NCBI GenBank assembly: GCA_039822045.1
Contig: JBCBMY010000017.1
Coordinates: 1-64,000 of the forward strand
Length of the DNA stretch: 64,000 nucleotides
From: HLUCCA09 sp039822045
Lineage (GTDB): Bacteria > Pseudomonadota > Alphaproteobacteria > Rhodobacterales > Rhodobacteraceae
Direction: 5' to 3'
Shown here: positions 25,772 through 34,906 of the stretch, piece after piece
Position numbering within the stretch: position 1 is the stretch's first letter
Layout: every line of letters starts with the position of its first letter
Translations under genes and position numbers: made by a program
The notes under the pieces: model-generated
The model's input: only the letters and a program-made list of their open reading frames with translations
Told to the model about the DNA's origin: nothing
Databases searched by the model: none

Positions 25772-27022
25772 ATGCCGACAGACATGCCCTTTCCGCCTGG
25801 CGCCGCCGCGCCGTCAGCGCCCAAGGCTCCAGCCGCACCGCAGGCGCAGCCGGCCGCGCGCGTCCGCGACCTGCGGCTCGACTTCTTCCGCGGCATCGCG
25901 ATGTTCATTATCCTGATCGCCCATACGCCGGGCAACGCCTGGACGCGCTGGATCCCCGCGCGCTGGGGCTTCTCCGACGCCACCGAGATCTTTGTATTCT
26001 GTTCCGGCATGGCCTCGGCCATCGCCTTTGGCGCCACCTATGCCCGCAAGGGCTGGTGGTTGGGCACCGCCCGCACGATCTTTCGCATCTGGCAGGTCTA
26101 CTGGGCCCATATCGGGCTCTTCTTCGTGATCGCCTTCGGCCTCGCCGCGCTCGACCTCTACGGCAACTTTGAAAAGGTCTATATCGGCACGCTCGCGCTC
26201 AACCCGTTCTTCGAGAACACACCGCAGCAGCTCGTCGGCCTCATGACGCTGACCTATGTGCCGAACTATTTCGACATCCTGCCGATGTATCTGGTGATCC
26301 TCGCCATGATGCCGCTGGTCATGCTGCTGGCAAAGATCGACGTGCGGGCCGTGTTCGTCTTCTGCGGCGCGATGTGGCTGGCGGCCAATCTCGACTGGAT
26401 CTGGCTCCCCGCAGCACCCTTCGACCCGGGCCGCGAATGGTTCTTCAACCCGTTCGGCTGGCAGCTTATCTTCTTCACGGGCTTCGCCTTCATGGCCAGC
26501 TGGCTGCCTGCTCCGCCGCGCTCACGCTGGCTCCTCCTGGCTGCGATCGCGTTTGTTGTGCTCAGCATGCCGGTCGGCTCGCCGCGCATGGTCGACATCC
26601 TCAAGGTCGTCTGGCCCGCCCTCGCCGAATGGTCGATGCAGATCTTCCCCGACTATGTTCGGCCCTACCGCGTGAAGACCGATTTCGGCATCCTGCGCTA
26701 TATCCACTTCCTCTCGCTGGCCTATATCGCGTGGTACGCGGTCGGCGAAGGCGGCGTGCGCCTTCTGCCCAAGGGCGACGGCCCGCTGGCCCGCACGTGG
26801 GAGATGCTGCTCGCGGCCATCGTGAAGGTCGGCCAGCAATCGCTCGCGATCTTCGTCTTCTCGATGGCCTATGCCCGCGTCCTCGGCTTCGTGCTCGACC
26901 ATATCGGCCGCACGCCGGCAACCTGGGCGCTGATCAATTTCACCGGCTTCGTCACACTCATCGGCGTGGCCTACGCGGTGGGCTGGATCAAAACCCACCC
27001 CTGGCGCTCAAAACGGGCCTAG
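25772..27022 (+). CDS. opgC: OpgC family protein (periplasmic glucan succinyl/acyl-modification)
   Basis: About 416 residues with a Pro/Ala-rich cytoplasmic N-terminus and then about ten membrane segments. The start of the membrane domain, RDLRLDFFRGIAMFIILIAH, and the sequence FVFCSGMASAIAFG are typical of OpgC proteins of Rhodobacter-type bacteria, which transfer succinyl groups to osmoregulated periplasmic glucans. opgH lies nearby, convergent, which supports the role. The ATG at 25772 was chosen over an upstream in-frame TTG at 25739; neither has a strong ribosome site. Confidence 0.85.
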   Translation: MPTDMPFPPGAAAPSAPKAPAAPQAQPAARVRDLRLDFFRGIAMFIILIAHTPGNAWTRWIPARWGFSDATEIFVFCSGMASAIAFGATYARKGWWLGTARTIFRIWQVYWAHIGLFFVIAFGLAALDLYGNFEKVYIGTLALNPFFENTPQQLVGLMTLTYVPNYFDILPMYLVILAMMPLVMLLAKIDVRAVFVFCGAMWLAANLDWIWLPAAPFDPGREWFFNPFGWQLIFFTGFAFMASWLPAPPRSRWLLLAAIAFVVLSMPVGSPRMVDILKVVWPALAEWSMQIFPDYVRPYRVKTDFGILRYIHFLSLAYIAWYAVGEGGVRLLPKGDGPLARTWEMLLAAIVKVGQQSLAIFVFSMAYARVLGFVLDHIGRTPATWALINFTGFVTLIGVAYAVGWIKTHPWRSKRA

Positions 27023-27058
27023 CAGAGCGCGGGCTTGGCTCTGCGCGGCCCCCAGCGC

Positions 27059-27655
27059 TCAGCCGTCCTGCATAATGGCTTCAAACTCCAGCGTGATGTC
27101 GACCTCGTCGCCCACGAACACGGGCAGGGCATAGGTCGAGCCGAAGTCCGAGCGCAGGATCGACGCCGTGGCCGAGATCCCCAGCGTCTCCTTGCCATGG
27201 CAGCAGGGATACACCGCGTTCTGGTTCAGCGTCACATCGAGCGTCACCGGCTGGGTCACGCCGCGGATCGTCAGGTCGCCCGTTACCGTCCCGCTCGTGT
27301 CCGACGCGGCCTCGCCGCCTGAGGCGACGAACGTGATCTGCGGGTTCGCTTCGGCATCCAGGAAATCGGGCGAGCGCACATGCCCGTCGCGCGCCTCGTG
27401 AAACGTGTTGACGCTCGCCGCCCCGATGGTCACCGAGACCTCGCCAAGTTCCTGGGTGTCCGCGTCATAGGTGAACTCGCCGGCGACGTCGGTGAACACA
27501 CCAAGCGTGCGCGCATAGCCCGCATGCATCACCGTGAACGACACCACAACGTGGTCAGGGTCGATGGCATAGGTCGCGGGCGCGGCGGCCACCGCGCCAG
27601 GGGTCAGCAGCGGCGCGGCCAGCACGGCGCTCAGCAGGGCGGAACGTATCGACAT
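27059..27655 (-). CDS. YceI-family periplasmic lipocalin-like protein
   Basis: 198 residues with a signal peptide ending near AVAAAPA, followed by the YceI domain: YAIDPDHVVVSFTVMHAGYA, VTIGAASVNTFHEARDGHVR, LTIRGVTQPVTLDV. YceI proteins bind isoprenoid or lipid molecules in an eight-stranded barrel; none has a firm physiological role. A good AAGGAG site precedes the ATG at 27655. It lies 18 bp downstream of opgH and is likely co-transcribed with it. Two Cys in YPCCHG are unusual for a periplasmic barrel. Confidence 0.88.
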   Translation of the reverse strand: MSIRSALLSAVLAAPLLTPGAVAAAPATYAIDPDHVVVSFTVMHAGYARTLGVFTDVAGEFTYDADTQELGEVSVTIGAASVNTFHEARDGHVRSPDFLDAEANPQITFVASGGEAASDTSGTVTGDLTIRGVTQPVTLDVTLNQNAVYPCCHGKETLGISATASILRSDFGSTYALPVFVGDEVDITLEFEAIMQDG

Positions 27656-27673
27656 CGGGTCGTCTCCTTTCGC

Positions 27674-29473
27674 TCAGGCGGTTTCGGCCGGCAGCGGCTC
27701 CATCAGGCCCTCCGGCAGCGCAAAGGGCGGCTCGGCCATCCGGTCTTCGGGAATGTCGAACAGGCCAAGGCGCAACGACCAGCCGCTCACCGCCGGCAAG
27801 GTCGATACCACGGCGATCGGAATGGCAAAGGCCATCGCCAGCAGGATCGGCGCCGCAAACGGCACCGCCCAGGGCGCCACCATTGCAATCCATCCGGTCA
27901 GGGCCAATCCCACCAAGGTCTGCGGCCACAGCACCTGCACCGCCTCGGCCCATTCCAGCCGCTGGCGGCTGCGCTGCTGCGCGTCCCAGCCAACGCGCTT
28001 GCCAAATGCGAGCCCGATCATGAACCGCGTCAGCCCCAGCGCCACAACGGGCGAGACCAGCATCGAAAACGGGATCTCCGCCGCGCCCGAGGCCACCACG
28101 CGCAACCGCCCGCCGTAGGAGGCCGCGCGCTCCGGCTCGGCCAGCACCTGGGCCAGCCCCATCAGCTTGGGCATCAGCGTCAGCACCATCAAGAGCACGA
28201 AGAACGACAGGCCTGCCCACAGCGGCACGCTCTCCACCTGCCCCGGCATCGCCGCCAGCGCCGCCCCGGCCAGGATGAACAGCATCCATGCGGGCGCAGC
28301 CAGATACATCTGGATCGCAAGATAAAGCTGCACGCGGCTCACCGCCTTCAGGTCCTGCAGGCCGAGCAGCTTGAAATACTGCATGTTCCCGTTGCACCAG
28401 CGCAGCTCGCGCCGGATGAAATCGGCCAGGCTCGGCGGGTTCTCCTCGTGGCTCTCGCTCTCCTCGGCGATCACCCGGCATTCGAAGCCCGCGCGCCGCA
28501 TCAGCGCCGCCTCCACCTGGTCGTGCGACAGGATGTGGCCCGACAGCGGCCCACGCCCCGGCAGCACCGGCAGCATGCACTGCTCGGCAAAGGGCTCCAT
28601 CCGGATCAGCACGTTGTGCCCCCAGTTCGGCCCGCAATCGGCCTGCCACCAGGCCGAGCCCAGCGTGTAGGAGCGCATGCCCTGCCGCATCCCGAACTGG
28701 AACGCGCGCGTGAAGAAGGTCCGCGACGGAAGGCCCGTGACCAGGCTCTGCAGCATGCCCAACTCCGGGCTCACCTGCATCACCCGCACCATCCGCAGCA
28801 CCGTCTCGGCGCCCATCGCACTGTCGGCGTCGAGCGGCAGCAGGAAATCATACGAGTCGCGGCAGCGCCCGACGAACTCGGCGATGTTGCCCGCCTTATA
28901 CCCCGTATTGTCTTCGCGCCGCCGATAGCTCAGCGCCACCCCGGGCACAGCCCGCTTCCATTGCGCGATCCCGGCCTCCTCGCGAAGGGCAATCGCCGGC
29001 CGGTCGGTATCGGACAGGACGTGGAAGTCGAACTGCACGCCCCAGCGCGTCATCGCCAACGCCTGCTGCAATTGCCGCAACCGCGCCAGCGAGGGCTCTG
29101 GGTCCTCGTTCCGCAGCGGCATGATGATCGCCACGCGCGACGTGATCGCCTCGCCCCCGGTGATCCTTTCCAGTTGAGGGCACACATGGGCGGCTGCGCC
29201 CTCGCCATGCAGCCGGTCCAGCCCATAGCCGATCAGCGAGTTCCACAGCCCGATCGACAGCCAGGGCAGCGTCACCAGATAGGCCACGAGCATCACCCAT
29301 TCGAGCGGCACGAGCCCGCCGACCGAGAGGAGCGCGGCCATCCCCGCAAATAGGAGGGCCACCGTGACGACGTTCAGGACAAGCACGAGTCTCCGGCGCC
29401 GGCTCACCCGCCGCGCCATCCCATCGCCATCGATTACGCGGATCCTGGCTCCGCCTTGCGATACGTTGTCCAC
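27674..29473 (-). CDS. opgH: Glucan biosynthesis glucosyltransferase (inner membrane, GT2)
   Basis: 599 residues. Two N-terminal membrane segments are followed by a processive GT2 domain and then further membrane helices. Seen motifs include MPLRNEDPEPSLARL, the metal-binding LLPLDADSAMG, HDQVEAALMRRAG and RELRWCNGNMQYF (the RW element near the end of the catalytic domain). OpgH makes the beta-glucan backbone of osmoregulated periplasmic glucans from UDP-glucose. It starts with GTG at 29473 after AGGGG. The length is shorter than E. coli OpgH (about 850) but usual for alphaproteobacteria. The usual partner opgG is not in this window. Confidence 0.9.
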   Translation of the reverse strand: MDNVSQGGARIRVIDGDGMARRVSRRRRLVLVLNVVTVALLFAGMAALLSVGGLVPLEWVMLVAYLVTLPWLSIGLWNSLIGYGLDRLHGEGAAAHVCPQLERITGGEAITSRVAIIMPLRNEDPEPSLARLRQLQQALAMTRWGVQFDFHVLSDTDRPAIALREEAGIAQWKRAVPGVALSYRRREDNTGYKAGNIAEFVGRCRDSYDFLLPLDADSAMGAETVLRMVRVMQVSPELGMLQSLVTGLPSRTFFTRAFQFGMRQGMRSYTLGSAWWQADCGPNWGHNVLIRMEPFAEQCMLPVLPGRGPLSGHILSHDQVEAALMRRAGFECRVIAEESESHEENPPSLADFIRRELRWCNGNMQYFKLLGLQDLKAVSRVQLYLAIQMYLAAPAWMLFILAGAALAAMPGQVESVPLWAGLSFFVLLMVLTLMPKLMGLAQVLAEPERAASYGGRLRVVASGAAEIPFSMLVSPVVALGLTRFMIGLAFGKRVGWDAQQRSRQRLEWAEAVQVLWPQTLVGLALTGWIAMVAPWAVPFAAPILLAMAFAIPIAVVSTLPAVSGWSLRLGLFDIPEDRMAEPPFALPEGLMEPLPAETA

Positions 29474-29599
29474 TCGACTACCCCTCTTCAGGTCACGAGG
29501 GTCGTTTTGGGCCGAACGCCTTGGAGGTCCAATGAATTTTCAATGGCTTCACGCAAAGGTGCGGATCTGCAAACTTCCCGGGCGGAAAGGTGCCGACCG

Positions 29600-30661
29600 A
29601 TGAGCGGCCGGGGGCCGACCCCGATCACCTTTGCGGTTCCCGGCGACATCGATGCCCTCACAGGCGGCTACATCTACGAAAAGAGCCTGCTCATTGCGCT
29701 CCGCGATGCGGGCTGGGATGTCGCCCATCTGAGGCTGCCAGGCTCGTACCCCGATGTGACACCGGCCGACGAAGACGCCACCATCGCCGCGCTCGCCGCC
29801 CTGCCCGCCGACCGCCCGATCCTGATGGACGGGTTCCTGACCGGCGCGACCGACCCCACCAAGCTCGCACAGGTCGCTGCGCCCTACGTTGCGATCTGTC
29901 ACCATCCGCTGGCGTCCGAGACCGGGATCGACCCCGCCCGCGCCGCCCGCCTCCATGAGATCGAGCGCGCCAATCTTGGGCGCGCAGCCCATGTGCTCGT
30001 CCCTTCGCCCCACACGGCCAAGGCGCTGACGCGCGACTATGGGGTGCGCGCAGAGCGGCTGACCGTCGCGCTGCCCGGCCTCGCCCGCCCGGCGCTCGGC
30101 GCGGTGCCCAAGGCCGCCCCGCCCCTCATCCTTGCCGTGGGGCAGCTCGTTCCGCGAAAGGGCCATGACGTGCTCCTGAAGGCGCTCGCCACCCTCACCG
30201 ATCTCGATTGGCAGGCCACGATCCTCGGCGGCCCGACGGAACCCACCTATGCCAGCGAACTCGACGCGCTTCGCACCGAGCTTGGCCTCTCCGACCGCGT
30301 CACCTTTGGCGGTCTCGTCGGGCCCGACGTGCTGTCGACGCACTATGCTCAGGCGCGCCTCTTCGCGCTCGCCACCCATTACGAGGGCTACGGCATGGTC
30401 TTCGCCGAGGCGCTTGCCCACGGCCTGCCCATCGTAAGTTGCGTCGGCGGCGCCGTGCCCGACACCGTCCCACCCGATGCGGGCCTCCTTTCGCCCCCGG
30501 GCGACGTACCGGCCTTCGCCGCGCATCTCCGCCAACTGCTCGAAGATCCGGCCCGGCTGAGCCAGATGGCCGACGCCGCGCTCGCCCATGGCCGCGCCCT
30601 TCCCACTTGGGCCGACACCGCCCGTATTGCCAGCGAGGTGCTCACGCGCGTCCAGCCCTGA
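29600..30661 (+). CDS. Glycosyltransferase family 4 protein
   Basis: 353 residues with a GT-B fold: the N-terminal acceptor domain opens with TFAVPGDIDALTGGYIYEK, and the C-terminal donor domain has AVGQLVPRKGHDVLLKAL and the E-x7-E motif in HYEGYGMVFAEALAHGLPIV. It transfers a sugar from a nucleotide-sugar donor, probably to a cell-surface glycan. The ATG at 29600 has GGAAAGG nine bases upstream; the longer frame overlaps the opgH promoter. It is divergent from opgH and convergent with the ABC operon to its right. Confidence 0.87.
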   Translation: MSGRGPTPITFAVPGDIDALTGGYIYEKSLLIALRDAGWDVAHLRLPGSYPDVTPADEDATIAALAALPADRPILMDGFLTGATDPTKLAQVAAPYVAICHHPLASETGIDPARAARLHEIERANLGRAAHVLVPSPHTAKALTRDYGVRAERLTVALPGLARPALGAVPKAAPPLILAVGQLVPRKGHDVLLKALATLTDLDWQATILGGPTEPTYASELDALRTELGLSDRVTFGGLVGPDVLSTHYAQARLFALATHYEGYGMVFAEALAHGLPIVSCVGGAVPDTVPPDAGLLSPPGDVPAFAAHLRQLLEDPARLSQMADAALAHGRALPTWADTARIASEVLTRVQP

Positions 30662-30674
30662 TCGGCGCCGTTGC

Positions 30675-32222
30675 TCAGGCGCGCATCTGTTCCGGCGCAT
30701 AGCGAACGAAGACCGCCCGCTCGGCCAGCGCCACCAGCCCGTGGGCCGCCAGCGAGACCAGCGTCAGCGCCGCCACGGCACTCCACAGCATGTTGTAGTT
30801 CGAAGTCGAGGCCGACAGCGCCATCAGGTTGCCCACACCCGTTCCCGTGGCCAGCCATTCCGCCACGGTCGCCGCCAGCACGGCCGCCGGCACGCTCATC
30901 CGCGCGGCCGCAAACAGGGCGGGCAGCGCCGCGGGCAGCCGTGCATAGAGCAGCAATACCCCGCGACCCGCAGCATAGCTGTCGAACACATCGCGCACCG
31001 GCCCCGGCACCAGGCGCATCCCGTGCAGCCCGGCGATCAGCGCCGGAAAGAAGATCATCACCGCGACGATCGCCACCACGCCCGAGGGCCCGCGGCCCAG
31101 CGCCAGCACGATCAACGGCGCGGTGGTGACGATCGGCACCGCGCGCAGCGTCACCGCAAGCGGCAGGACGATCCGCGCCGCCGCGGGCCACACGACACAG
31201 GCCGCCGCCAGCGCGGCCCCGCCCCCAAGCCCGGCAATGTAGCCCGGCACGGCCACCCGCAGTGTGTCCGACAGCGCCGTAATCAATTCAGCGCGCGGGC
31301 CCGCCTCGGCCAGATAGGCCAGCACGTCCCCCGGCCGCTTGGCGAAAAATGCGTTGAGGCCGAACCCCTCCATCGCCGCCCACCAGAGCGCCACGACGGC
31401 CGCCGCCATCCCCGCGCCTGCCGCCAGAGCGCGCACCGGACGCCGCCGCTCGGCCTCGGGCGGCGGTGCCAGCAACACCGGCGGCGTCCCCGGCGCCGCG
31501 AGCCGCCCCACCTGCCCGGCCAGCGCCCAAAGCGCGATCGAGATGAGCGCCGCAACCGTGGCCAGGGCCCACGTCGCGTCGACATCGAGGCTGCGCATCG
31601 CGCGCAGCGCGAGCACGCCCATCCCGCGCTCGGCGCCCGTAAACTCGCCAATCATGGCCCCCAGAAACGCCGCCGGCGCCGCCACCTGCAGGCCCGCCAC
31701 CAGGTAGGGCAGTGCCGCCATCGCGCGCACCTGCGTCAGCGCCGTCCACCGCCCACGCCCGTAGCTCGCCACCAGATCGAGCCAGCTCTGCGGCACCGCC
31801 CGCAGCCCCGCCAGAAGCGGCACCAGCGTGGTGTAGAACACGCTCAGCGCCGCCAGCGTCACCTGCGGCCCCACGCCCGGCCCATAGAGCACGCGCAGGA
31901 TCGGCCCCGTCGCCACCAGGGGCAGACAGAACACCACCAGCGACAGCACGCGCACGGCCCGCTCGGTCTGCGGCCAGAGCACGGCCAGAGTTGCCAACGC
32001 CACAGCCACAAGGTTTCCCCAGAGATATCCCCAGGCCGCGCTCTGCCCCGTGACCCAGGCCGCGCGCGCCATCAACCTGGCATTTTCGATGATATATCTG
32101 AGGATATCCGCCGGGGCCGCGAGCAAATAGGTGCCCTCCAGCGCCCACGCCGCTCCCTCCCAAACGGCCAGCGCCGCGACAATCCCCAGCGCGCCACCCA
32201 GAACGCCGCGGGGCAGTCTCAT
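30675..32222 (-). CDS. ABC transporter permease with two fused permease domains (SsuC/ThiX type)
   Basis: 515 residues built as two tandem BPD_transp_1 domains of about 250 residues. The ATPase-contacting EAA-like loop appears twice: VASYGRGRWTALTQVRAMAA in the N-half and FDSYAAGRGVLLLYARLPAA in the C-half. Normally this family works as a homodimer of single-domain subunits, so here the channel is encoded as one chain. It overlaps the ATPase gene by 4 bp. The importer belongs to the nitrate/sulfonate/taurine/pyrimidine-precursor group; the cargo is not determined. Confidence 0.87.
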   Translation of the reverse strand: MRLPRGVLGGALGIVAALAVWEGAAWALEGTYLLAAPADILRYIIENARLMARAAWVTGQSAAWGYLWGNLVAVALATLAVLWPQTERAVRVLSLVVFCLPLVATGPILRVLYGPGVGPQVTLAALSVFYTTLVPLLAGLRAVPQSWLDLVASYGRGRWTALTQVRAMAALPYLVAGLQVAAPAAFLGAMIGEFTGAERGMGVLALRAMRSLDVDATWALATVAALISIALWALAGQVGRLAAPGTPPVLLAPPPEAERRRPVRALAAGAGMAAAVVALWWAAMEGFGLNAFFAKRPGDVLAYLAEAGPRAELITALSDTLRVAVPGYIAGLGGGAALAAACVVWPAAARIVLPLAVTLRAVPIVTTAPLIVLALGRGPSGVVAIVAVMIFFPALIAGLHGMRLVPGPVRDVFDSYAAGRGVLLLYARLPAALPALFAAARMSVPAAVLAATVAEWLATGTGVGNLMALSASTSNYNMLWSAVAALTLVSLAAHGLVALAERAVFVRYAPEQMRA

Positions 32223-33016
32223 TCGGCCGCCAGCTCGCCGGCCGTGTCGCCCAGCGCGGCCTCCACCCGGGCCGAGATCCCGCGCGTCTCTCCCGCTTCC
32301 AGCATCGCGGCCCGGCGCGGGCGGGGCAGGGGCACGGGGATCTCGGCGACAATCTCGGCCGGACGCGGCGACAGCACGACGACCCGGTCAGCGATCAGCA
32401 CCGCCTCGCGCACCGAATGGGTGACGAGCAGCACCGTCGCGCCGCCCTCCCCCCAGATCGGCGGCAATTCCAGGTTGAGCCGCCGCCGTGTCAGCTCGTC
32501 GACCGCGCCAAACGGCTCGTCGAGCAGCAGAACCGAGGGCGCTGTCGCCATGCAGCGCGCAATCGCCGCCCGCTGCCGCATGCCGCCCGAGAGCGCGCCC
32601 GGCCGCACGCTCTCAAACCCCGTCAGCCCGACCCGTTCGATCAGATGCGCCACGCGCGCCGGGTCGGGCGCCTGCCGGGCGAGCCGCCGGGCCAGCGCCA
32701 CGTTGCCCCTCAATGTCCGCCAGGGCAGCAGGGCGGCGTCCTGAAACGCCACCGCCAGCGCCCCCTCCGCCCGGCGTGCGGCCGGGTCCGCGCCGCCCAG
32801 CGTCACCTGCCCGTCGTCGGGCGCCTCAAGGCCGGCCACAATCCGCAGCAACGTGGACTTGCCACAGCCCGACGGCCCGACCAGGGCCACCGTCTCGCCC
32901 GCCTCCACCGTCAGATCGATGGGGGCGACGGCGTCCACAGCCCCCGCCCCGCGGCCAAACCGCTTGGCGACGCCCGTCAGGCGAATGTCGATGCCCGCAC
33001 CGGCCTCAGCCGGCAT
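32219..33016 (-). CDS. ABC transporter ATP-binding protein (SsuB/TauB/ThiZ type)
   Basis: 265 residues with all ABC motifs: Walker A VGPSGCGKSTLL, signature LSGGMRQRAAIAR, Walker B VLLLDEPFGAVD and the switch His in VLLVTHSVREAV. It energises the fused permease. Its start overlaps the end of the binding-protein gene by 11 bp and its stop overlaps the permease start. Confidence 0.9.
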   Translation of the reverse strand: MPAEAGAGIDIRLTGVAKRFGRGAGAVDAVAPIDLTVEAGETVALVGPSGCGKSTLLRIVAGLEAPDDGQVTLGGADPAARRAEGALAVAFQDAALLPWRTLRGNVALARRLARQAPDPARVAHLIERVGLTGFESVRPGALSGGMRQRAAIARCMATAPSVLLLDEPFGAVDELTRRRLNLELPPIWGEGGATVLLVTHSVREAVLIADRVVVLSPRPAEIVAEIPVPLPRPRRAAMLEAGETRGISARVEAALGDTAGELAAE

Positions 33017-34019
33017 GAACCTCGTCCAGGATCGACCGGTCCCACAGGTCGGGCGTCACGCTTCGGCCCAACAGGCCCAGCGTCTCGACATTCGCCGCCA
33101 CCGTCTCGTCGGTGAACCAGCCAAAGCCGAACTCCTCGGTCAGATCCGAGAACATCAGCGGCACCTGACGCTCGGCCTGCAGCTTCTGGGTGGCAAGGTC
33201 CAGGCCCTGATCGGGGAACATCTCCACGGTCAGCGCCGCCGCGGCATCGGTGTCGGCCAGGTAGTCGGTCCAGCCCATCACCTCGCCCCGAAGCAGCGAC
33301 ACCAGCTCAGACCGGCGATTGGCGATGGTCTCGTCCGTCGCGATATAGGTCTGGGAATGCACGGAATAACCGTGATCGGCCAGCAGCATCACGATGGGCT
33401 GGGCGCCCTGCATCTCCATCGCCACCGGCAGATCGGTCGACCACGACAACAGGCAGTCGACCTGCCCGGCCAGAAGCGGCGCGCCATCATACTGCGTCGG
33501 CACAATCTCAATGGCATCCATGTCGACGCCGTTGATATCGCACAGCGCCTGCAGAACCGGCGTGTTGGCCGTCGCCATCCCGATGGACTTGCCCTCCAGG
33601 TCGGCGGGCACCTGCACCGGCTTGCCCGGAAGCGACGAGATGGCAAACGGGTTCTTCTGCATCGCCACGGCAAGAATGCGGAACGGTGCCCCGTTCTCTA
33701 CGGCCGCGGCCGTATAGTCGGCGGCCGAGATCCCGACAAGCGCCGTGCCCGCCACCACCGGCGGCTCCACCGGCGCGTTCGGTCCCCCGGGCTGCAGCGC
33801 AACCTCCAGTCCCAGATCGCTCCAATAGCCCTTCGACTGGGCGATATAGCTCCCGCCGAACTGCACCGAATGGAGCCACGAGAGCTGAAAGTTCACGGCG
33901 GTCTGCGCCCGCGCGGCAAAGGGCCGGACCAGCCCCGCCGCGCCAAGGCCCGCAAGGCCAGCGCCGCCAAGCTGCAGCACCCGTCGCCGCGTCGTAAGGG
34001 TCCGTGATATGTTCGCCAT
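33006..34019 (-). CDS. ABC transporter substrate-binding protein, NMT1/THI5-like
   Basis: 337 residues with a twin-arginine signal (TTRRRVLQLGG, hydrophobic stretch, AARA before QTAVNF), so it is exported folded by Tat. The mature domain (FQLSWLHSVQFGGSYIAQSKGYWSDLGLEV) is NMT1/SsuA-like, the group that binds hydroxymethylpyrimidine-type compounds, sulfonates or nitrate. The first residues, QLSW..QFGG.YIA, are closest to pyrimidine-precursor binders, but no thiamine riboswitch was found upstream. The ATG at 34019 was chosen because the Tat signal starts there. Confidence 0.85.
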   Translation of the reverse strand: MANISRTLTTRRRVLQLGGAGLAGLGAAGLVRPFAARAQTAVNFQLSWLHSVQFGGSYIAQSKGYWSDLGLEVALQPGGPNAPVEPPVVAGTALVGISAADYTAAAVENGAPFRILAVAMQKNPFAISSLPGKPVQVPADLEGKSIGMATANTPVLQALCDINGVDMDAIEIVPTQYDGAPLLAGQVDCLLSWSTDLPVAMEMQGAQPIVMLLADHGYSVHSQTYIATDETIANRRSELVSLLRGEVMGWTDYLADTDAAAALTVEMFPDQGLDLATQKLQAERQVPLMFSDLTEEFGFGWFTDETVAANVETLGLLGRSVTPDLWDRSILDEVHAG

Positions 34020-34252
34020 GTCGTTGTCTTCCCTGTCGGTTCGTCCGTGCACCAGATCATGGGGCGTGTCTGCCGGAAAGCCCGGGTCCCCGGCAATTAT
34101 GCCGCAGCGCAGTGCCATCCACCCCGACCGGCGCCAGCGCGCCGATGCGCGCGGTATTCCGCCCCGGGGCTGTTAGGGGTGGCCCCTCCGTCAATTCCCG
34201 ATACATACGGCGAACACGGGGCGCGACGGCCCGGGCCGTGCAGCCGGCCCGC

Positions 34253-34906
34253 ATGTCGGACCGCACAGCACGACCGGGGGCCAGTTTGGCACGCACCATC
34301 GTATATTTCGCGCATCCTGCGCATCATCAGTCCCACGCAAACGTTGCCATGGCAAAGGCCGCTCAGTCGGTCGAAGGGATCACCTTCATCGACCTCTACG
34401 CCGAATATCCCCGCTTCAATATCCGGGTCGACATCGAACAGGAACGGCTCAGCAATCACGACATCGTGGTCTTCCAGTTCCCGATGTTCTGGTACTCGAC
34501 CCCCTCCATCCTGAAAGAATGGCAGGATATCGTGCTCGAGCACGGCTGGGCCTATGGCCAGGGCGGCACCCGGCTGTCGGGAAAGCGCCTGCTCGCGGCC
34601 ACCACGGCCGGCGGCTCGGAAGAGGCCTATTCCGACAACGGCTATCAGCGCTATCCGATCCGCACGTTCCTCACACCCCTGGAGCGCACCGCCGGCCTCT
34701 GCCAGATGGCCTTCCTCGCGCCCTATGTGCTCTTCGGCGCGATCCGCGCGGTGGATGACGGCCGCATCCCCGCGCACGTGACGGGCTATGTCCGCCTTCT
34801 GCAGGCCTTGCGCGACGACCAGCTCGACCTCGACGCTGCGGCGGGGATGGACACGCTCGGCCCCGACACACTGCCCCTCAAGCCCGAGGCCGTCGCCCAT
34901 GGCTGA
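34253..34906 (+). CDS. NAD(P)H quinone oxidoreductase, KefF-like flavodoxin fold
   Basis: 217 residues. The flavodoxin-like core is ARTIVYFAHPAHHQSHANVA (FMN phosphate loop), FQFPMFWYSTPSILKEW and LLAATTAGGSEEAYSDNG. These match the KefF/YheR/MdaB group, small flavoproteins that activate KefC/KefB potassium efflux and reduce quinones. It overlaps the following KefB-like gene by 8 bp, the arrangement known from kefF-kefC, so a regulatory-subunit role is well supported. The ATG at 34253 gives the family length; no strong ribosome site is seen. Confidence 0.85.
   Translation: MSDRTARPGASLARTIVYFAHPAHHQSHANVAMAKAAQSVEGITFIDLYAEYPRFNIRVDIEQERLSNHDIVVFQFPMFWYSTPSILKEWQDIVLEHGWAYGQGGTRLSGKRLLAATTAGGSEEAYSDNGYQRYPIRTFLTPLERTAGLCQMAFLAPYVLFGAIRAVDDGRIPAHVTGYVRLLQALRDDQLDLDAAAGMDTLGPDTLPLKPEAVAHG

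Noticed and set aside
27380..29353. Long plus-strand open frame opposite opgH and yceI
   Set aside because: Same kind of Arg/Gln/His-rich shadow with no ribosome site; opgH on the minus strand explains the sequence.
30588..32744. Very long open frame on the plus strand opposite the ABC permease and ATPase genes
   Set aside because: The predicted protein is Arg/Pro/His-rich low-complexity sequence, the usual antisense shadow of GC-rich coding DNA. The opposite strand carries a fully recognisable ABC operon.
34020..34252. TPP riboswitch upstream of the NMT1/THI5-like binding protein
   Set aside because: The conserved CTGAGA and ACCTGATCTGGATAATGCC-type elements of TPP riboswitches were not found on the minus strand here.
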